Below, in pieces: positions 26,656 through 35,239 of a DNA stretch of 64,000 bases. Position 1 is the first letter of the stretch, and every line of letters starts with the position of its first letter. The position numbers were made by a program, and so were the translations under genes. The DNA is from an uncultured Selenomonas sp. (GTDB lineage Bacteria > Bacillota > Negativicutes > Selenomonadales > Selenomonadaceae), in assembly GCA_947167105.1 (NCBI GenBank), contig CAMVGU010000011.1:24285-88284 (forward strand). Reading direction: 5' to 3'. The notes below the pieces were generated by a model, which did no database searches, was not told the origin of the DNA, and saw nothing but the letters and a program-made list of their open reading frames with translations.

Positions 26656-27699
26656 TCACCGGGCATTGTCATACAGCTTGTGGAAACGCTCTATCCAGGC
26701 GGCTTTGCTGGCACTCACCACCGCCTTGTCATCCGTGATGAAATTCACTTCATCCTTAGCCGGCAGCTTGTCCGGCTGGGGCACATCCGCCCGCACCGAG
26801 CGGCGATGCAGCTGTTGCACCAGCATTTCCTGGGATTTCTTGCTGGTCACGAAGTCCACGAATTTTTCGGCGGCTTCCCGCTGCGCCGTGCCCTTCAGTA
26901 TAAAGACCCCATCCGGGTCCGTGATGACGCCTTCCCCCATGTAGATGACCTGCACCGGCGCCCCATCCGCCATGCACTTGGCCGCCCCTTCCTCAAAGGT
27001 CAGCCCCACCACATTGTTGCCATCCGCCACGCTCTTGTAGACCTCGTAGGAGGAAGGCAGGAGCTGGCCCTGCAGGCTGGCACAAAAAGCAGCCACATAA
27101 TCCCAGCCCGCATCAGGATTGCCCCGGCCCATGGCGTAGAGCATATTGACCAGATGCTCATAGGCCGCCGAGGACTTGGCGGGGTCTGCCATGGCAATCC
27201 TGCCCTGCAAGGCAGGGTTCAGCACATCAGCATATCCCTCCACCTTTGTGTCACCGATCAGGTTCGTATTGACCATGATGACACTGGGCAGGTCGGAGTA
27301 CCAGTTGAAGGGGCCGGAATTCTTAAAGGCCGGCTGCATGGCCGCATCATTTACGGAGCAGTAATCCGCGAAAAGTTCCTGGTAGGGCTTCACGGAATTA
27401 AAGGTGCCGCCCCACAGGACATCGCACTGGGGCGCATCCTTCTCCGCCTCCAGCCGCTGCAAGAGCTCCCCCGTGCCCGCACGGATAACCTCCGTCTTGA
27501 TGCCGCTTTCCTCCTCGAAAGCCGCCACCACCGGCTTAATCAGGGACATCTGGTGCGGACAGTAAATCACCAGTTTCCCTTCGCTCCTGGGAGCCGCCAC
27601 GTCGCCGCTCTCCTGCTTGCTGCCGCCGCCGCAGCCTGCCAGCAGCATCCCCGCCGTCAGGCAGACAGCAAGCAGGGCAGCAATCCTTCCTTTGGGCAT
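26656..27699 (-). CDS. ABC transporter substrate-binding lipoprotein (iron/spermidine-type fold)
   Basis: A 347-residue lipoprotein (signal ALLAVCLTAGMLLAGC) of the Fe3+/2-aminoethylphosphonate/thiamine-type binding proteins: LVIYCPHQ at the start of the mature fold, GTGELLQRLEAEK, DVLWGGTFNS, and GRIAMADPAKSSAA. It would capture a ligand in the periplasm for an inner-membrane permease, but no permease or ATPase gene adjoins it. ATG at 27699 has GGAGG seven bases upstream and places the signal peptide correctly. Ligand (ferric ion or a small organic phosphate/polyamine) cannot be decided from sequence. It may instead feed a sensor, such as the neighbouring EAL protein, but that is speculation. 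Confidence 0.87.
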   Translation of the reverse strand: MPKGRIAALLAVCLTAGMLLAGCGGGSKQESGDVAAPRSEGKLVIYCPHQMSLIKPVVAAFEEESGIKTEVIRAGTGELLQRLEAEKDAPQCDVLWGGTFNSVKPYQELFADYCSVNDAAMQPAFKNSGPFNWYSDLPSVIMVNTNLIGDTKVEGYADVLNPALQGRIAMADPAKSSAAYEHLVNMLYAMGRGNPDAGWDYVAAFCASLQGQLLPSSYEVYKSVADGNNVVGLTFEEGAAKCMADGAPVQVIYMGEGVITDPDGVFILKGTAQREAAEKFVDFVTSKKSQEMLVQQLHRRSVRADVPQPDKLPAKDEVNFITDDKAVVSASKAAWIERFHKLYDNAR

Positions 27700-27761
27700 G
27701 CCCTTGCCTCCTTCCATGAAATAATCATGAAAATGACCGTTGTCTGTATATTTATAAATTC

Positions 27762-27790
27762 ATTATACGTAATTGTCCGGTATTGCGCAA
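27762..27790 (-). promoter_or_regulatory. Promoter of the binding-protein gene
   Basis: Minus-strand TTGCGC (27785-27790), 17-bp spacer, perfect TATAAT (27762-27767). Confidence 0.42.
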
Positions 27791-27820
27791 GACGAAATCA
27801 TGCAAATCCATAGTTCCGGT

Positions 27821-27858
27821 TTTCGCCGTTGGCAAAAGTTGAGTAATTGCGTTATAAT
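27821..27858 (+). promoter_or_regulatory. Composite hairpin-promoter element, copy 2 (tex)
   Basis: Imperfect inverted repeat TTTTCGCC-GTT-GGCAAAA (27821-27838) followed by TTGAGTAATTGCGTTATAAT (27839-27858). -35 is TTGGCA (27829-27834) with an 18-bp spacer. Same layout as the elements before the LCP gene, murE and murD. Confidence 0.62.
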
Positions 27859-27904
27859 CTACTATGACTTTTGCAATCCGACACACAAGAAACGAGGAAT
27901 ATAT

Positions 27905-30115
27905 ATGCTGGCACAAGATATCCCTGCCGCCCTGGCGGCTGAACTGAAACTCAAGACCAATCAGGTGGAAGCCACCATCACCCTGCTGGACGAGGGCAAC
28001 ACCGTGCCCTTTATCGCGCGCTACCGCAAGGAAGCCACGGGGGGGCTGGACGATGAGGCCCTGCGTGCCCTGGCCGCCCGCCTGGCCTCCCTGCGCAATC
28101 TGGTAAAGCGGCAGGAGGAAATCCTTTCCTCCATCGAATCCCAGGGCAAGCTCACAGATGAGCTGCGGCAGGCCATCGAAAAGGCGGTGAAGCTGCAGGA
28201 GCTGGAAGACCTCTACCTGCCCTATAAGCAGAAGAAGCGCACCAGGGCCATGATGGCGCGGGAAAAGGGCCTGGAGCCCCTGGCCCGGGCCATGCTGCTG
28301 CGCACCGCTTGCGGGGACATCATGGCAGAAGCTGCCAAATACATCAGCGCGGAGGAAGGCAAGGAAGTGCCCACCGCCGAGGATGCCCTGGCAGGAGCAA
28401 GGGATATCGTGGCGGAGCAGGTGACGGAGGAAGCCGCCCTGCGCCAGAAGATGCGGGAGCATCTTTTCCGCACGGCCCTCCTGAAGACAGAGCTTGACCC
28501 CAAGGCCGACCCGGAGGAAGCCAAGACCTTCCAGATGTATGCGGATTACTCCGAGCCGGTGCGCACCCTGCCCTCCCACCGGGTACTGGCCATCAATCGG
28601 GGCGAGAAAAAGGAAGTGCTGAAAGTCTCCCTCATCACCGACCACGAGGCGAATGTAGAGCGCTGCGAGAGTCAGGCCCTGCCCCAAATGAATGGCAGCT
28701 CCCCCTGGGACGGGCAACTCCATGAGGCCATCACGGACGGCTATAAGCGCCTGCTGCTGCCAGCCCTGGAACGGGAACTGCGCACCAGCCTGACCGAAAA
28801 CGCTGAGGCCCAGGCCATCAAGCTCTTCGGCGTGAACCTGAAGCAGCTCCTGCTGCAGGCCCCCCTCGCCGGGCATACGGTGCTGGGACTTGACCCCGGC
28901 TACCGCAACGGCTGCAAATGCGCCGTGGTGGACAAGACCGGGCGCATCCTCGACCACGGCATCATCCAGGTCACCCAGAGCGAAGGGGCCAAACAGAAAG
29001 CTGCCAGGGATGTGCTGGGCTGGATCAAAAAGTACAATGTGGATCTGCTCTCCATCGGCAACGGCACCGCCTCCTATGAGACGGAGCAATTCGCCGCCCA
29101 GCTTATCGCAGACAATAAACTGCCGGTGCATTACCTCATCACCAACGAGGCCGGGGCCTCCGTGTACTCAGCCTCGAAAGAAGCTGCGGCGGAGATGCCG
29201 GACTACGATGTGACGGTGCGCGGCGCGGCCTCCATCGCCCGCCGGGTGCAGGACCCCCTGGCGGAGCTGGTGAAAATCGACCCCCAGGCCATCGGCGTGG
29301 GCCAGTACCAGCATGACGTGAACCAGAAGGCCCTGCGGGAGACCCTGGATGCCACGGTGGAAGCCGCCGTGAACAGCGTGGGCGTGGATATTTCCACCGC
29401 CTCTGCCGCCCTGCTCTCCCATATCGCCGGCCTTTCCAAGACCGTGGCCCAGAACATCGTGGCCTATCGGGACGAGCACGGCAGCTTCCAGACCCGCCGC
29501 GAGCTTTTGAAGGTACCGCGCCTTGGCCCTGCTGCCTTTACCCAGTGCGCGGGCTTCCTGCGCCTGCCCAGGGGCAGCAAGAATCCCCTGGATACCACCA
29601 GCGTACACCCGGAATCCTACGAGCTGGCAGAAAAAATCCTGGCGGAGCTGGGCTTTGCCCCTGCCGACCTCGCGGATAAGGCCAAGCTGGAAATGCTCTC
29701 CGCCAAGGCCAAGCTGGTGGATGTCAAGACGCTGGCACAAAAACTTGATGCCGGTGTCCCCACCGTTACGGATATACTGGCGGCCCTCTCCCGTCCGGGG
29801 CGCGACCCCCGGGAAGACCTGCCGGCTCCCCTCACCCGCCAGGCCCTGGTGAAGCTCTCCGACCTCAAGGTGGGCACCATCCTGCGGGGCACCGTGCGCA
29901 ATGTCACCGACTTCGGCGCCTTCGTGGATATCGGCCTCCATGAGGCAGGACTCATCCACATCTCCGAAATGGCCCATCGCCGGGTGAAGCATCCCCTGGA
30001 CGTGGTTTCCGTGGGAGACACCCTGGAAGTGGTTGTCATCAAGGTGGACGAGGAACGGAACCGCATCGGCCTGTCCCTGAAACAGGTCAATGATTACAAG
30101 AAAAAACAAGCTTAA
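27905..30115 (+). CDS. tex: Tex-family RNA-binding transcription accessory protein
   Basis: A 736-residue cytoplasmic nucleic-acid-binding protein. Order: Tex N-terminal helical domain (about 1-190), YqgF/RNase H-like domain (LGLDPGYRNGCKCAVVD near 320; active-site Asp), helix-hairpin-helix segments (LSKTVAQNIVAYRDEHG, LLKVPRLGPAAFTQCAGFLR), and a C-terminal S1 domain (GTILRGTVRNVTDFGAFVDIG). Tex proteins affect transcription and ribosome-related stress; the precise role is unsettled. ATG at 27905 has CGAGGA upstream. The next gene follows after 10 bases. Confidence 0.95.
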   Translation: MLAQDIPAALAAELKLKTNQVEATITLLDEGNTVPFIARYRKEATGGLDDEALRALAARLASLRNLVKRQEEILSSIESQGKLTDELRQAIEKAVKLQELEDLYLPYKQKKRTRAMMAREKGLEPLARAMLLRTACGDIMAEAAKYISAEEGKEVPTAEDALAGARDIVAEQVTEEAALRQKMREHLFRTALLKTELDPKADPEEAKTFQMYADYSEPVRTLPSHRVLAINRGEKKEVLKVSLITDHEANVERCESQALPQMNGSSPWDGQLHEAITDGYKRLLLPALERELRTSLTENAEAQAIKLFGVNLKQLLLQAPLAGHTVLGLDPGYRNGCKCAVVDKTGRILDHGIIQVTQSEGAKQKAARDVLGWIKKYNVDLLSIGNGTASYETEQFAAQLIADNKLPVHYLITNEAGASVYSASKEAAAEMPDYDVTVRGAASIARRVQDPLAELVKIDPQAIGVGQYQHDVNQKALRETLDATVEAAVNSVGVDISTASAALLSHIAGLSKTVAQNIVAYRDEHGSFQTRRELLKVPRLGPAAFTQCAGFLRLPRGSKNPLDTTSVHPESYELAEKILAELGFAPADLADKAKLEMLSAKAKLVDVKTLAQKLDAGVPTVTDILAALSRPGRDPREDLPAPLTRQALVKLSDLKVGTILRGTVRNVTDFGAFVDIGLHEAGLIHISEMAHRRVKHPLDVVSVGDTLEVVVIKVDEERNRIGLSLKQVNDYKKKQA

Positions 30116-30125
30116 GGAGACTGAC

Positions 30126-32135
30126 ATGAGCATCATCCCACCCCAGGAAGCAGAAGAACTGATAAAAACAGCCTGCAACGCAGTACTGCCCCCCACCTCC
30201 GGCCTGGCCGAGGACACGCTGCTGCGCCTGGCGGGCGTGATGGAAGGAGACCATAACTCCCTGGGCCAGTTGCTGGACCTTTTGGATCGCTATCTCACCG
30301 CCCGCCACCGGGGGGAGGCTGAGGAACTGAAGCCCGCCATGGTCATTGCCTGCGCAGACCACGGCGTCACGGCGGAGGGCATCAGCGCCTACCCGCCGGA
30401 AACCAGCGTGGAAATGGCCCGCAACTACGTGCTCGCCCAGGGGGGCGCGGCCAATGTCTTCGCCGCCTACGCAGGGGCACAGCTTTACGCAGTGGACATG
30501 GGACTGCGGGAGCATGAGGAAATACCGGGGCTGGCGGATTTCAGCCTGGGCAGCGGCACTGAAAATATTGCCCATGGCCCCGCCATGAGCCGCGAACAGG
30601 CAATGTGCGCCGTAGCCGTCGGCATCGGCCTCTCCGAGCAGCTGATTGCCGAGGGGGCAAACTGCCTGCTACCCGGCGAAATGGGCATCGGCAACACCAC
30701 CAGCCAGGCCTGCCTGGCCGCAGCCTTCTGCAATCTTACCCCGGAGGAAGCCACCGGGCGCGGCACCTTCCAGGACGACAGCCACCTGAAAAGAAAGGCT
30801 GAGGTCGTGAGGCAGGCCCTCTCGGTAAACGGCCTGCTCTCGGAGGATGGCCGGGGCTGCTGCCCGGAAAACCTGGACGGGCTGGATGTGCTCTCACGGG
30901 TGGGGGGCTTTGAATTCGGCTGCCTGGCGGGCCTCGCCCTGGGGGGAGCCGCCTGCGGGGTGCCCACCATACTGGACGGCGCCAATACGGCAGCCGCCGC
31001 TCTCATCGCCCAGACCCTGGCGCCGGAGGTCACTTCCTACCTGATTGCCTCCCAGCTTGGGGGGGAGAATTCCCATGCCCACGCCTTGAACAAGCTGGGG
31101 CTTACACCCTATTTGACACTGGATCTGCGCCTTTCCGAAGGGGCAGGCTCCTCCATCGTCGTGCGCTTCCTGGGGCTGCTGCTGCTGGCATTGAAAAACC
31201 TTGACCTGCTGGCTGCCCATGAGGAAGCGGCGGAGATTGACTTCACCCAGGTTGCCATGCCCAAGGAAGCCCCCACCCTGACTGACCGCACCTTCAATTT
31301 TTACCTGAACACTATGCCCTCCCTGGACGAAGGGAGCTGCCGCGAGGCTGCCCAGCGCCTGGACGAGCTGGCCAAGCCTGCCCGCAGCCTGGGCTATCTG
31401 GAGGATATCGCAGCAGAGCTTGCCGGTGTCTTCCGTGACCCCCTGCCCCCCTTCGACCCTCCGGCAGTTATCCTGAACTTCGCCCCTGCCGCCCTTTCCC
31501 CTGTGCAGGAGCAACTGACACACGCCTTCGCAGCCAGCATAGAGGCCACTGTGGCGATTGCCAGGCTGCGCAAGGGACTGCCTGCCACTGCGGCCTTCAA
31601 CTTCGGGCGGGAACAGGCCGAGGAGATTTCCTTCGACATGCCCATCATCGTAGTCACCATGTCGGAAGCCACCGTGGATGACCCCTTGGGCACTGCTGCC
31701 CGCGTCCTCGCCGAAGCCCTGCTCAAAGGGCCTGAAACATCACCGGAGGAACACTCCCCCCACGAGCTGGCTACGGCTGATGCGCCTCTGGCCTGGCCCG
31801 CCGAGGAATTCCTCCAGCATGCCCCGGCTGCCTACCACGGGCCTATCTCGGCAGTCATCGGCGCCATCCTGGCTGCCGCCCACAATACCAGCCTGGTGGT
31901 GGCAGGTGATGCCGCCACGGAAATCATTGCCCGCTACACGGAGCAGCTCTGCCCGGAAGTGCGCCCCTACATCCTGCACCTGCAGCCCCGGCTCCTGCCC
32001 CTTGGCCTTACCGCCGGCGGCGGCCTCCTGGGCTGCCTGGGCCTGCATCTCATCGAGGCCAGCCTCTCCGTGCTGTACAACATGAAGACCTTCGCCGAAA
32101 CCAGGGTTTCCCAGGCCAAAGCAGAACAGGTATAG
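30126..32135 (+). CDS. Double CobT-like protein, possible single-chain ArsAB (cobamide lower-ligand activation)
   Basis: A 669-residue protein made of two nicotinate-nucleotide:base phosphoribosyltransferase-like halves. Residues 1-365 form an intact CobT-like domain: ACADHGVTAEGISAYP (75-90), GEMGIGNTTS (184-193) and the catalytic Glu338 in LSEGAGSS. Residues about 400-660 look like a second CobT fold: KPARSLGYLE (417-426) matches the CobT N terminus, IGAILAAA (578-585) matches its core, but the DHG, GEMGIGNT and catalytic Glu motifs are gone. Normal CobT is about 350 residues. Sporomusa ovata, another Negativicute, uses two separate CobT homologues, ArsA and ArsB, as a heterodimer activating phenolic lower ligands; this protein has the composition of such a pair fused. 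It follows tex by 10 bases with AAGGAG before the ATG. Confidence 0.82.
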   Translation: MSIIPPQEAEELIKTACNAVLPPTSGLAEDTLLRLAGVMEGDHNSLGQLLDLLDRYLTARHRGEAEELKPAMVIACADHGVTAEGISAYPPETSVEMARNYVLAQGGAANVFAAYAGAQLYAVDMGLREHEEIPGLADFSLGSGTENIAHGPAMSREQAMCAVAVGIGLSEQLIAEGANCLLPGEMGIGNTTSQACLAAAFCNLTPEEATGRGTFQDDSHLKRKAEVVRQALSVNGLLSEDGRGCCPENLDGLDVLSRVGGFEFGCLAGLALGGAACGVPTILDGANTAAAALIAQTLAPEVTSYLIASQLGGENSHAHALNKLGLTPYLTLDLRLSEGAGSSIVVRFLGLLLLALKNLDLLAAHEEAAEIDFTQVAMPKEAPTLTDRTFNFYLNTMPSLDEGSCREAAQRLDELAKPARSLGYLEDIAAELAGVFRDPLPPFDPPAVILNFAPAALSPVQEQLTHAFAASIEATVAIARLRKGLPATAAFNFGREQAEEISFDMPIIVVTMSEATVDDPLGTAARVLAEALLKGPETSPEEHSPHELATADAPLAWPAEEFLQHAPAAYHGPISAVIGAILAAAHNTSLVVAGDAATEIIARYTEQLCPEVRPYILHLQPRLLPLGLTAGGGLLGCLGLHLIEASLSVLYNMKTFAETRVSQAKAEQV

Positions 32136-32140
32136 GAAAG

Positions 32141-32169
32141 TTGACAAGCCCCCTGCTTTTAGATATTAT
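32141..32169 (+). promoter_or_regulatory. Promoter of the Rrf2 gene
   Basis: Perfect TTGACA (32141-32146), 17-bp spacer, TATTAT (32164-32169). AT-rich near-repeats (ATATGACATATTGATATTG) just downstream could bind the regulator itself. Confidence 0.65.
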
Positions 32170-32212
32170 TATGATATGACATATTGATATTGTATGAAAA
32201 GGAGGGGCTTCC

Positions 32213-32650
32213 ATGAGAATTTCCGCCAAAGGCCGCTACGGCCTGGCTGCCATGGCATACCTGGCCCATAGCTACAATAACGGCGCACCTGTCACCATTA
32301 TCCGCATTTCCGAGAAGCTCGGCATTTCCAAAATTTATCTGGAACAGGTATTTTCCCTGCTGAAAAGGGCGGGGCTCGTCCACTCCCTGAAGGGCAGCCA
32401 GGGGGGCTACCAGCTCTCCCGCCGTCCGGGGGAAATCAGTGCCTATGACATACTTTCCGCCATAGAGCTGGGCCTCCTGGAAGTGCCGGACAAGGCAGCC
32501 GAGAAAATGCCCGTGCTGGATCACGCCCTCGCCAGCCGCATCTATCAGCCGCTGGATCAGGCCATCCACCTTGCTCTTTCCTCTGTAACACTGGAGGATA
32601 TACTGGCTGCCGTGGATGAAGAAAATGCTGCCTATATGTATTTCATCTGA
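32213..32650 (+). CDS. Rrf2-family transcriptional regulator
   Basis: A 145-residue winged-helix regulator (MRISAKGRYGLAAMAYLA; ISEKLGISKIYLEQVFSLLKRAGLV; GSQGGYQLSR wing). It contains no cysteine, so it cannot hold an Fe-S cluster as IscR or NsrR do; it is closer in that respect to CymR-type regulators of sulfur metabolism. AAGGAGGGG precedes the ATG. It has its own promoter and terminator and no obvious partner operon, so the target is unknown. Confidence 0.9.
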   Translation: MRISAKGRYGLAAMAYLAHSYNNGAPVTIIRISEKLGISKIYLEQVFSLLKRAGLVHSLKGSQGGYQLSRRPGEISAYDILSAIELGLLEVPDKAAEKMPVLDHALASRIYQPLDQAIHLALSSVTLEDILAAVDEENAAYMYFI

Positions 32651-32663
32651 AAAACTGCACCAC

Positions 32664-32710
32664 AAAAGGCAAAGGGCCGACCTTTCTTCAAGGTCGGCTC
32701 TTTGCCCTTT
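32664..32710. terminator. Bidirectional terminator
   Basis: 17-bp stem (GGCAAAGGGCCGACCTT / AAGGTCGGCTCTTTGCC, one G-U), loop TCTTC, flanked by AAAA and CTTT. It separates the convergent Rrf2 and hsp20 genes. Confidence 0.85.
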
Positions 32711-32754
32711 ATGCAATGGTTGGAAAATTTATGGAATTGGGAGGGAAAACTGCT

Positions 32755-33207
32755 TCACTTGATCTCAATCTGCTTGGCTTCCTGAGTGACCTGGGCCTTC
32801 GGCAGATTCACCCGCAGCACACCGTCCTTGAACTCCGCCGAAACCTTCGTCTCGTCGATGCCATCAATGTAGAAGGAACGGCTCATAGAGCCATAATGAC
32901 GCTCGCGGCGGATGTAACTGCTCTGCTCATCCTTATCGTCCTTGGCTTCCTGCTGCTCCGCAGAAATGGTCAGGTAATTGTTCTCATAACCCAGCTTGAT
33001 GTCCTCTTTCTTCAGCCCCGGCAAATCCGCCGTCAGCTCGAAAGCGTCACCCAGGTCACGTACATCCACTTTCATGCCTCCCGTCTGCCTGAAAGCAGGC
33101 ATGAAGTCATCATGGAAGAAGGGCTCGTTGAACACATCGAACAAACTCCTGAAACCATCCTCACGAGACAAATCCTTGCGCGAACCAAACGGTACCAAAC
33201 CAAACAT
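32755..33207 (-). CDS. Small heat-shock protein Hsp20
   Basis: A 150-residue ATP-independent holdase chaperone. The alpha-crystallin domain runs from about 45 to 138 (MKVDVRDLGDAFELTADLPGL; GVLRVNLPK with the conserved A/G-x-L-like GVL motif), with a short N-terminal arm rich in Phe and a QIEIK tail. AAGGGG precedes the ATG. It has its own sigma-70-type promoter; no CIRCE element was found. Confidence 0.93.
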   Translation of the reverse strand: MFGLVPFGSRKDLSREDGFRSLFDVFNEPFFHDDFMPAFRQTGGMKVDVRDLGDAFELTADLPGLKKEDIKLGYENNYLTISAEQQEAKDDKDEQSSYIRRERHYGSMSRSFYIDGIDETKVSAEFKDGVLRVNLPKAQVTQEAKQIEIK

Positions 33208-33261
33208 ATTAACAACCCCTTTCGGTATTCAACCTGTGTCTTTATCCTTTTGACATTTATT

Positions 33262-33289
33262 ATTATACAGCAAAAGAACAAAAAGTCAA
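33262..33289 (-). promoter_or_regulatory. hsp20 promoter
   Basis: Minus-strand TTGACT (33284-33289), 16-bp spacer, perfect TATAAT (33262-33267). Confidence 0.65.
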
Positions 33290-33313
33290 TAGGTCAAAAA
33301 GAAAAATTTATAA

Positions 33314-33577
33314 TCATTCCCTGGTCAGCACCGGGCGGGTGACGAAATCAAAGTATGAAGCCAGCTCTTCCGGCGACTCCCTGGCCCCGCCCCTGATCCA
33401 CCACTGCACCATATTGACAAAACTGCCGGAGATATGATTGAGCAGAAAATCCATGTCACCCCGACCACGGGCGCTCTGGTACACAATGCCGGCTCCTGCT
33501 TGGTGGTTCTGTTTGCCGCTTTGCTCTACGACCGCAACTTTGACGAAGCTGGCGGCAGGGCAAGTGCTGCGTAAGTC
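33314..33577 (-). pseudogene. C-terminal remnant of a TetR-family regulator
   Basis: A minus-strand frame open from 33577 to the TGA at 33314 encodes a tail with MDFLLNHISGSFVNMVQWW and ESPEELASYF, which resembles the ligand-binding C terminus of TetR regulators. The N-terminal DNA-binding helix-turn-helix is absent: an in-frame stop lies at 33578 and the polymerase gene begins nearby. The family assignment rests on the pattern GSFVNMVQWWIRGG; no start codon with a ribosome site is seen. Confidence 0.45.
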
Positions 33578-33667
33578 TTACTCCATATGGTATGTTCCGA
33601 ACAGGAAAACCTGCTGGCTGCGGAGAATATAGCTGTAGATTATCACGCAGGAAGGGAGGCGCAGCCC

Positions 33668-35239
33668 ATGCAGTCAAAATCCTACATAGCCATTGACCTT
33701 AAATCCTTCTACGCCTCCGTGGAGTGCGTGGAGCGGGGACTTGACCCTCTCACCACCAATCTCGTTGTGGCGGACGAGAGCCGCACCACCAAGACCATCT
33801 GCCTTGCCGCCACCCCTGCCATCAAATCCTACGGCATCCCCGGCAGGGCGCGGCTCTTCGAGGTAGTGCAGAAGGTAAAGGAAGCCAATCTGCTCCGCAG
33901 GGGAAAGGCACCGGGGCACAAACTGGTCGGCGAGTCCTACAAAGCTATGGAACTGGCAGCCAATCTCTCCCTTGCCATTTCCTACATCGTGGCCAAGCCC
34001 CGCATGGCTCTCTACATGGATTACAGCACCCGCATTTACGCCATCTACCTTCGCTATATCGCCCCGGAGGACATTCACTCTTACAGCGTTGACGAGGTCT
34101 TCATGGACGTGACCCCATATCTTGCCACCTACCGCATGACGGCCTACGAGCTTGCCTCGCTGATGATTCGGGATGTGCTGAAAGAAACAGGCATCACCGC
34201 CACGGCGGGCATCGGAACGAATCTCTACCTGGCCAAAATTGCCATGGACATCGTGGCAAAGAAAATGCCCGCGACGGCCAAGGATGGCCTAGTGCGGGGG
34301 CAGGAGCGTGATGCGACTGCTTTGCCCCCGCCAGATAAAGATGGGGTACGCATTGCGGAACTGGACGAAATGAGCTACCGACGCCAGCTTTGGACGCATA
34401 CGCCCCTCACGGACTTCTGGCGGGTGGGCAAAGGCTACGCCAAAAAACTAAACGCCCACGGCCTCAAAACCATGGGAGATATTGCCCGTTGCTCCATAGG
34501 CAAGCCGCAGGATTTTTACAACGAGGAACTGCTCTACAAACTTTTCGGAATGAACGCAGAGCTGCTCATTGACCATGCCTGGGGCTGGGAACCCTGCACC
34601 ATGGCTGCCATCAAAAATTACCGCCCCGTGGGGAGCAGCCTCAGCTCCGGACAAGTCCTGCAAAGCCCCTACACCCACGAAAAAGCGCGGCTTATCGTCT
34701 GGGAGATGACGGATCCCCTTGTCCTTGACCTTGTGGAAAAGGGCCTGGTTACTGACCAGATGGTGCTGGATATTGGCTATGATATCGAGAATATGCAGAA
34801 GTCCTACCGTGGAACTGTGCATATAGACCACTACGGCAGAACCGTACCGAAACCGGCTCACGGCTCGATAAATCTTGGCAAATACACTTCTTCCTCCAAG
34901 CACATACTGGATGCCATAGTGGAGCTCTACGAGCGCATCACCCAGCCGGACTTATTGGTACGGCGAGTGACCGTCACAGCCAATCATGTAATTAGTGAGA
35001 AACAAGTACCAAGGGACTCAGCCAAAAACGAGCAAATAGACCTTTTCACAGACTATGAAGCCATAGAAAAGGAACGGAAAGAGGCCGAAAAGGAGGAACG
35101 CAAAGAAAAATCCCTGCAGCACGCCCTGATTGAAATTAAACGCAAATTCGGAAAAAACGCCATCCTCAAAGGCTCCAACCTTCAAGAGGGAGGCATGACC
35201 ATCGAACGGAATCAGCAAATTGGAGGGCATAAAGCTTGA
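33668..35239 (+). CDS. Y-family DNA polymerase (UmuC/DinB-like) with in-frame palindromic insert
   Basis: A 523-residue lesion-bypass polymerase of the plasmid/phage UvrX-YqjW type found in Firmicutes. Catalytic motifs: IAIDLKSFYASVE (Asp and the steric-gate region) and YSVDEVFMD (Asp-Glu). HhH and little-finger regions follow (FWRVGKGYAKKLNAHG; YTSSSKHI). A charged helical tail (KERKEAEKEERKEKS) ends it. Near residue 206-225 the stretch DGLVRGQERDATALPPP is encoded by a palindromic element also present at 36.1-36.2 kb; without it the text would read KKMPADKDGVRIAEL as in relatives. ATG at 33668 has GGAGG upstream. A YolD-like gene overlaps its end by 4 bases. Confidence 0.9.
   Translation: MQSKSYIAIDLKSFYASVECVERGLDPLTTNLVVADESRTTKTICLAATPAIKSYGIPGRARLFEVVQKVKEANLLRRGKAPGHKLVGESYKAMELAANLSLAISYIVAKPRMALYMDYSTRIYAIYLRYIAPEDIHSYSVDEVFMDVTPYLATYRMTAYELASLMIRDVLKETGITATAGIGTNLYLAKIAMDIVAKKMPATAKDGLVRGQERDATALPPPDKDGVRIAELDEMSYRRQLWTHTPLTDFWRVGKGYAKKLNAHGLKTMGDIARCSIGKPQDFYNEELLYKLFGMNAELLIDHAWGWEPCTMAAIKNYRPVGSSLSSGQVLQSPYTHEKARLIVWEMTDPLVLDLVEKGLVTDQMVLDIGYDIENMQKSYRGTVHIDHYGRTVPKPAHGSINLGKYTSSSKHILDAIVELYERITQPDLLVRRVTVTANHVISEKQVPRDSAKNEQIDLFTDYEAIEKERKEAEKEERKEKSLQHALIEIKRKFGKNAILKGSNLQEGGMTIERNQQIGGHKA
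34281..34332 (+). repeat. Palindromic element inserted in frame in the polymerase gene
   Basis: GGATGGCCTAGT followed by arms GCGGGGGCA (34294-34302) and TGCCCCCGC (34323-34331) around AGGAGCGTGATGCGACT. It matches the two tandem copies at 36136-36246 in sequence and spacing, with compensated arm changes. It adds about 20 codons without breaking the frame. Confidence 0.78.

Noticed and set aside
27752..29131. A 459-codon minus-strand frame opposite tex
   Set aside because: Antisense shadow; composition is typical of codon-mirrored frames and tex is unambiguous.
30040..30126. Cobalamin riboswitch before the CobT-like gene
   Set aside because: The gene starts 10 bases after tex with no leader, so no space exists for one.
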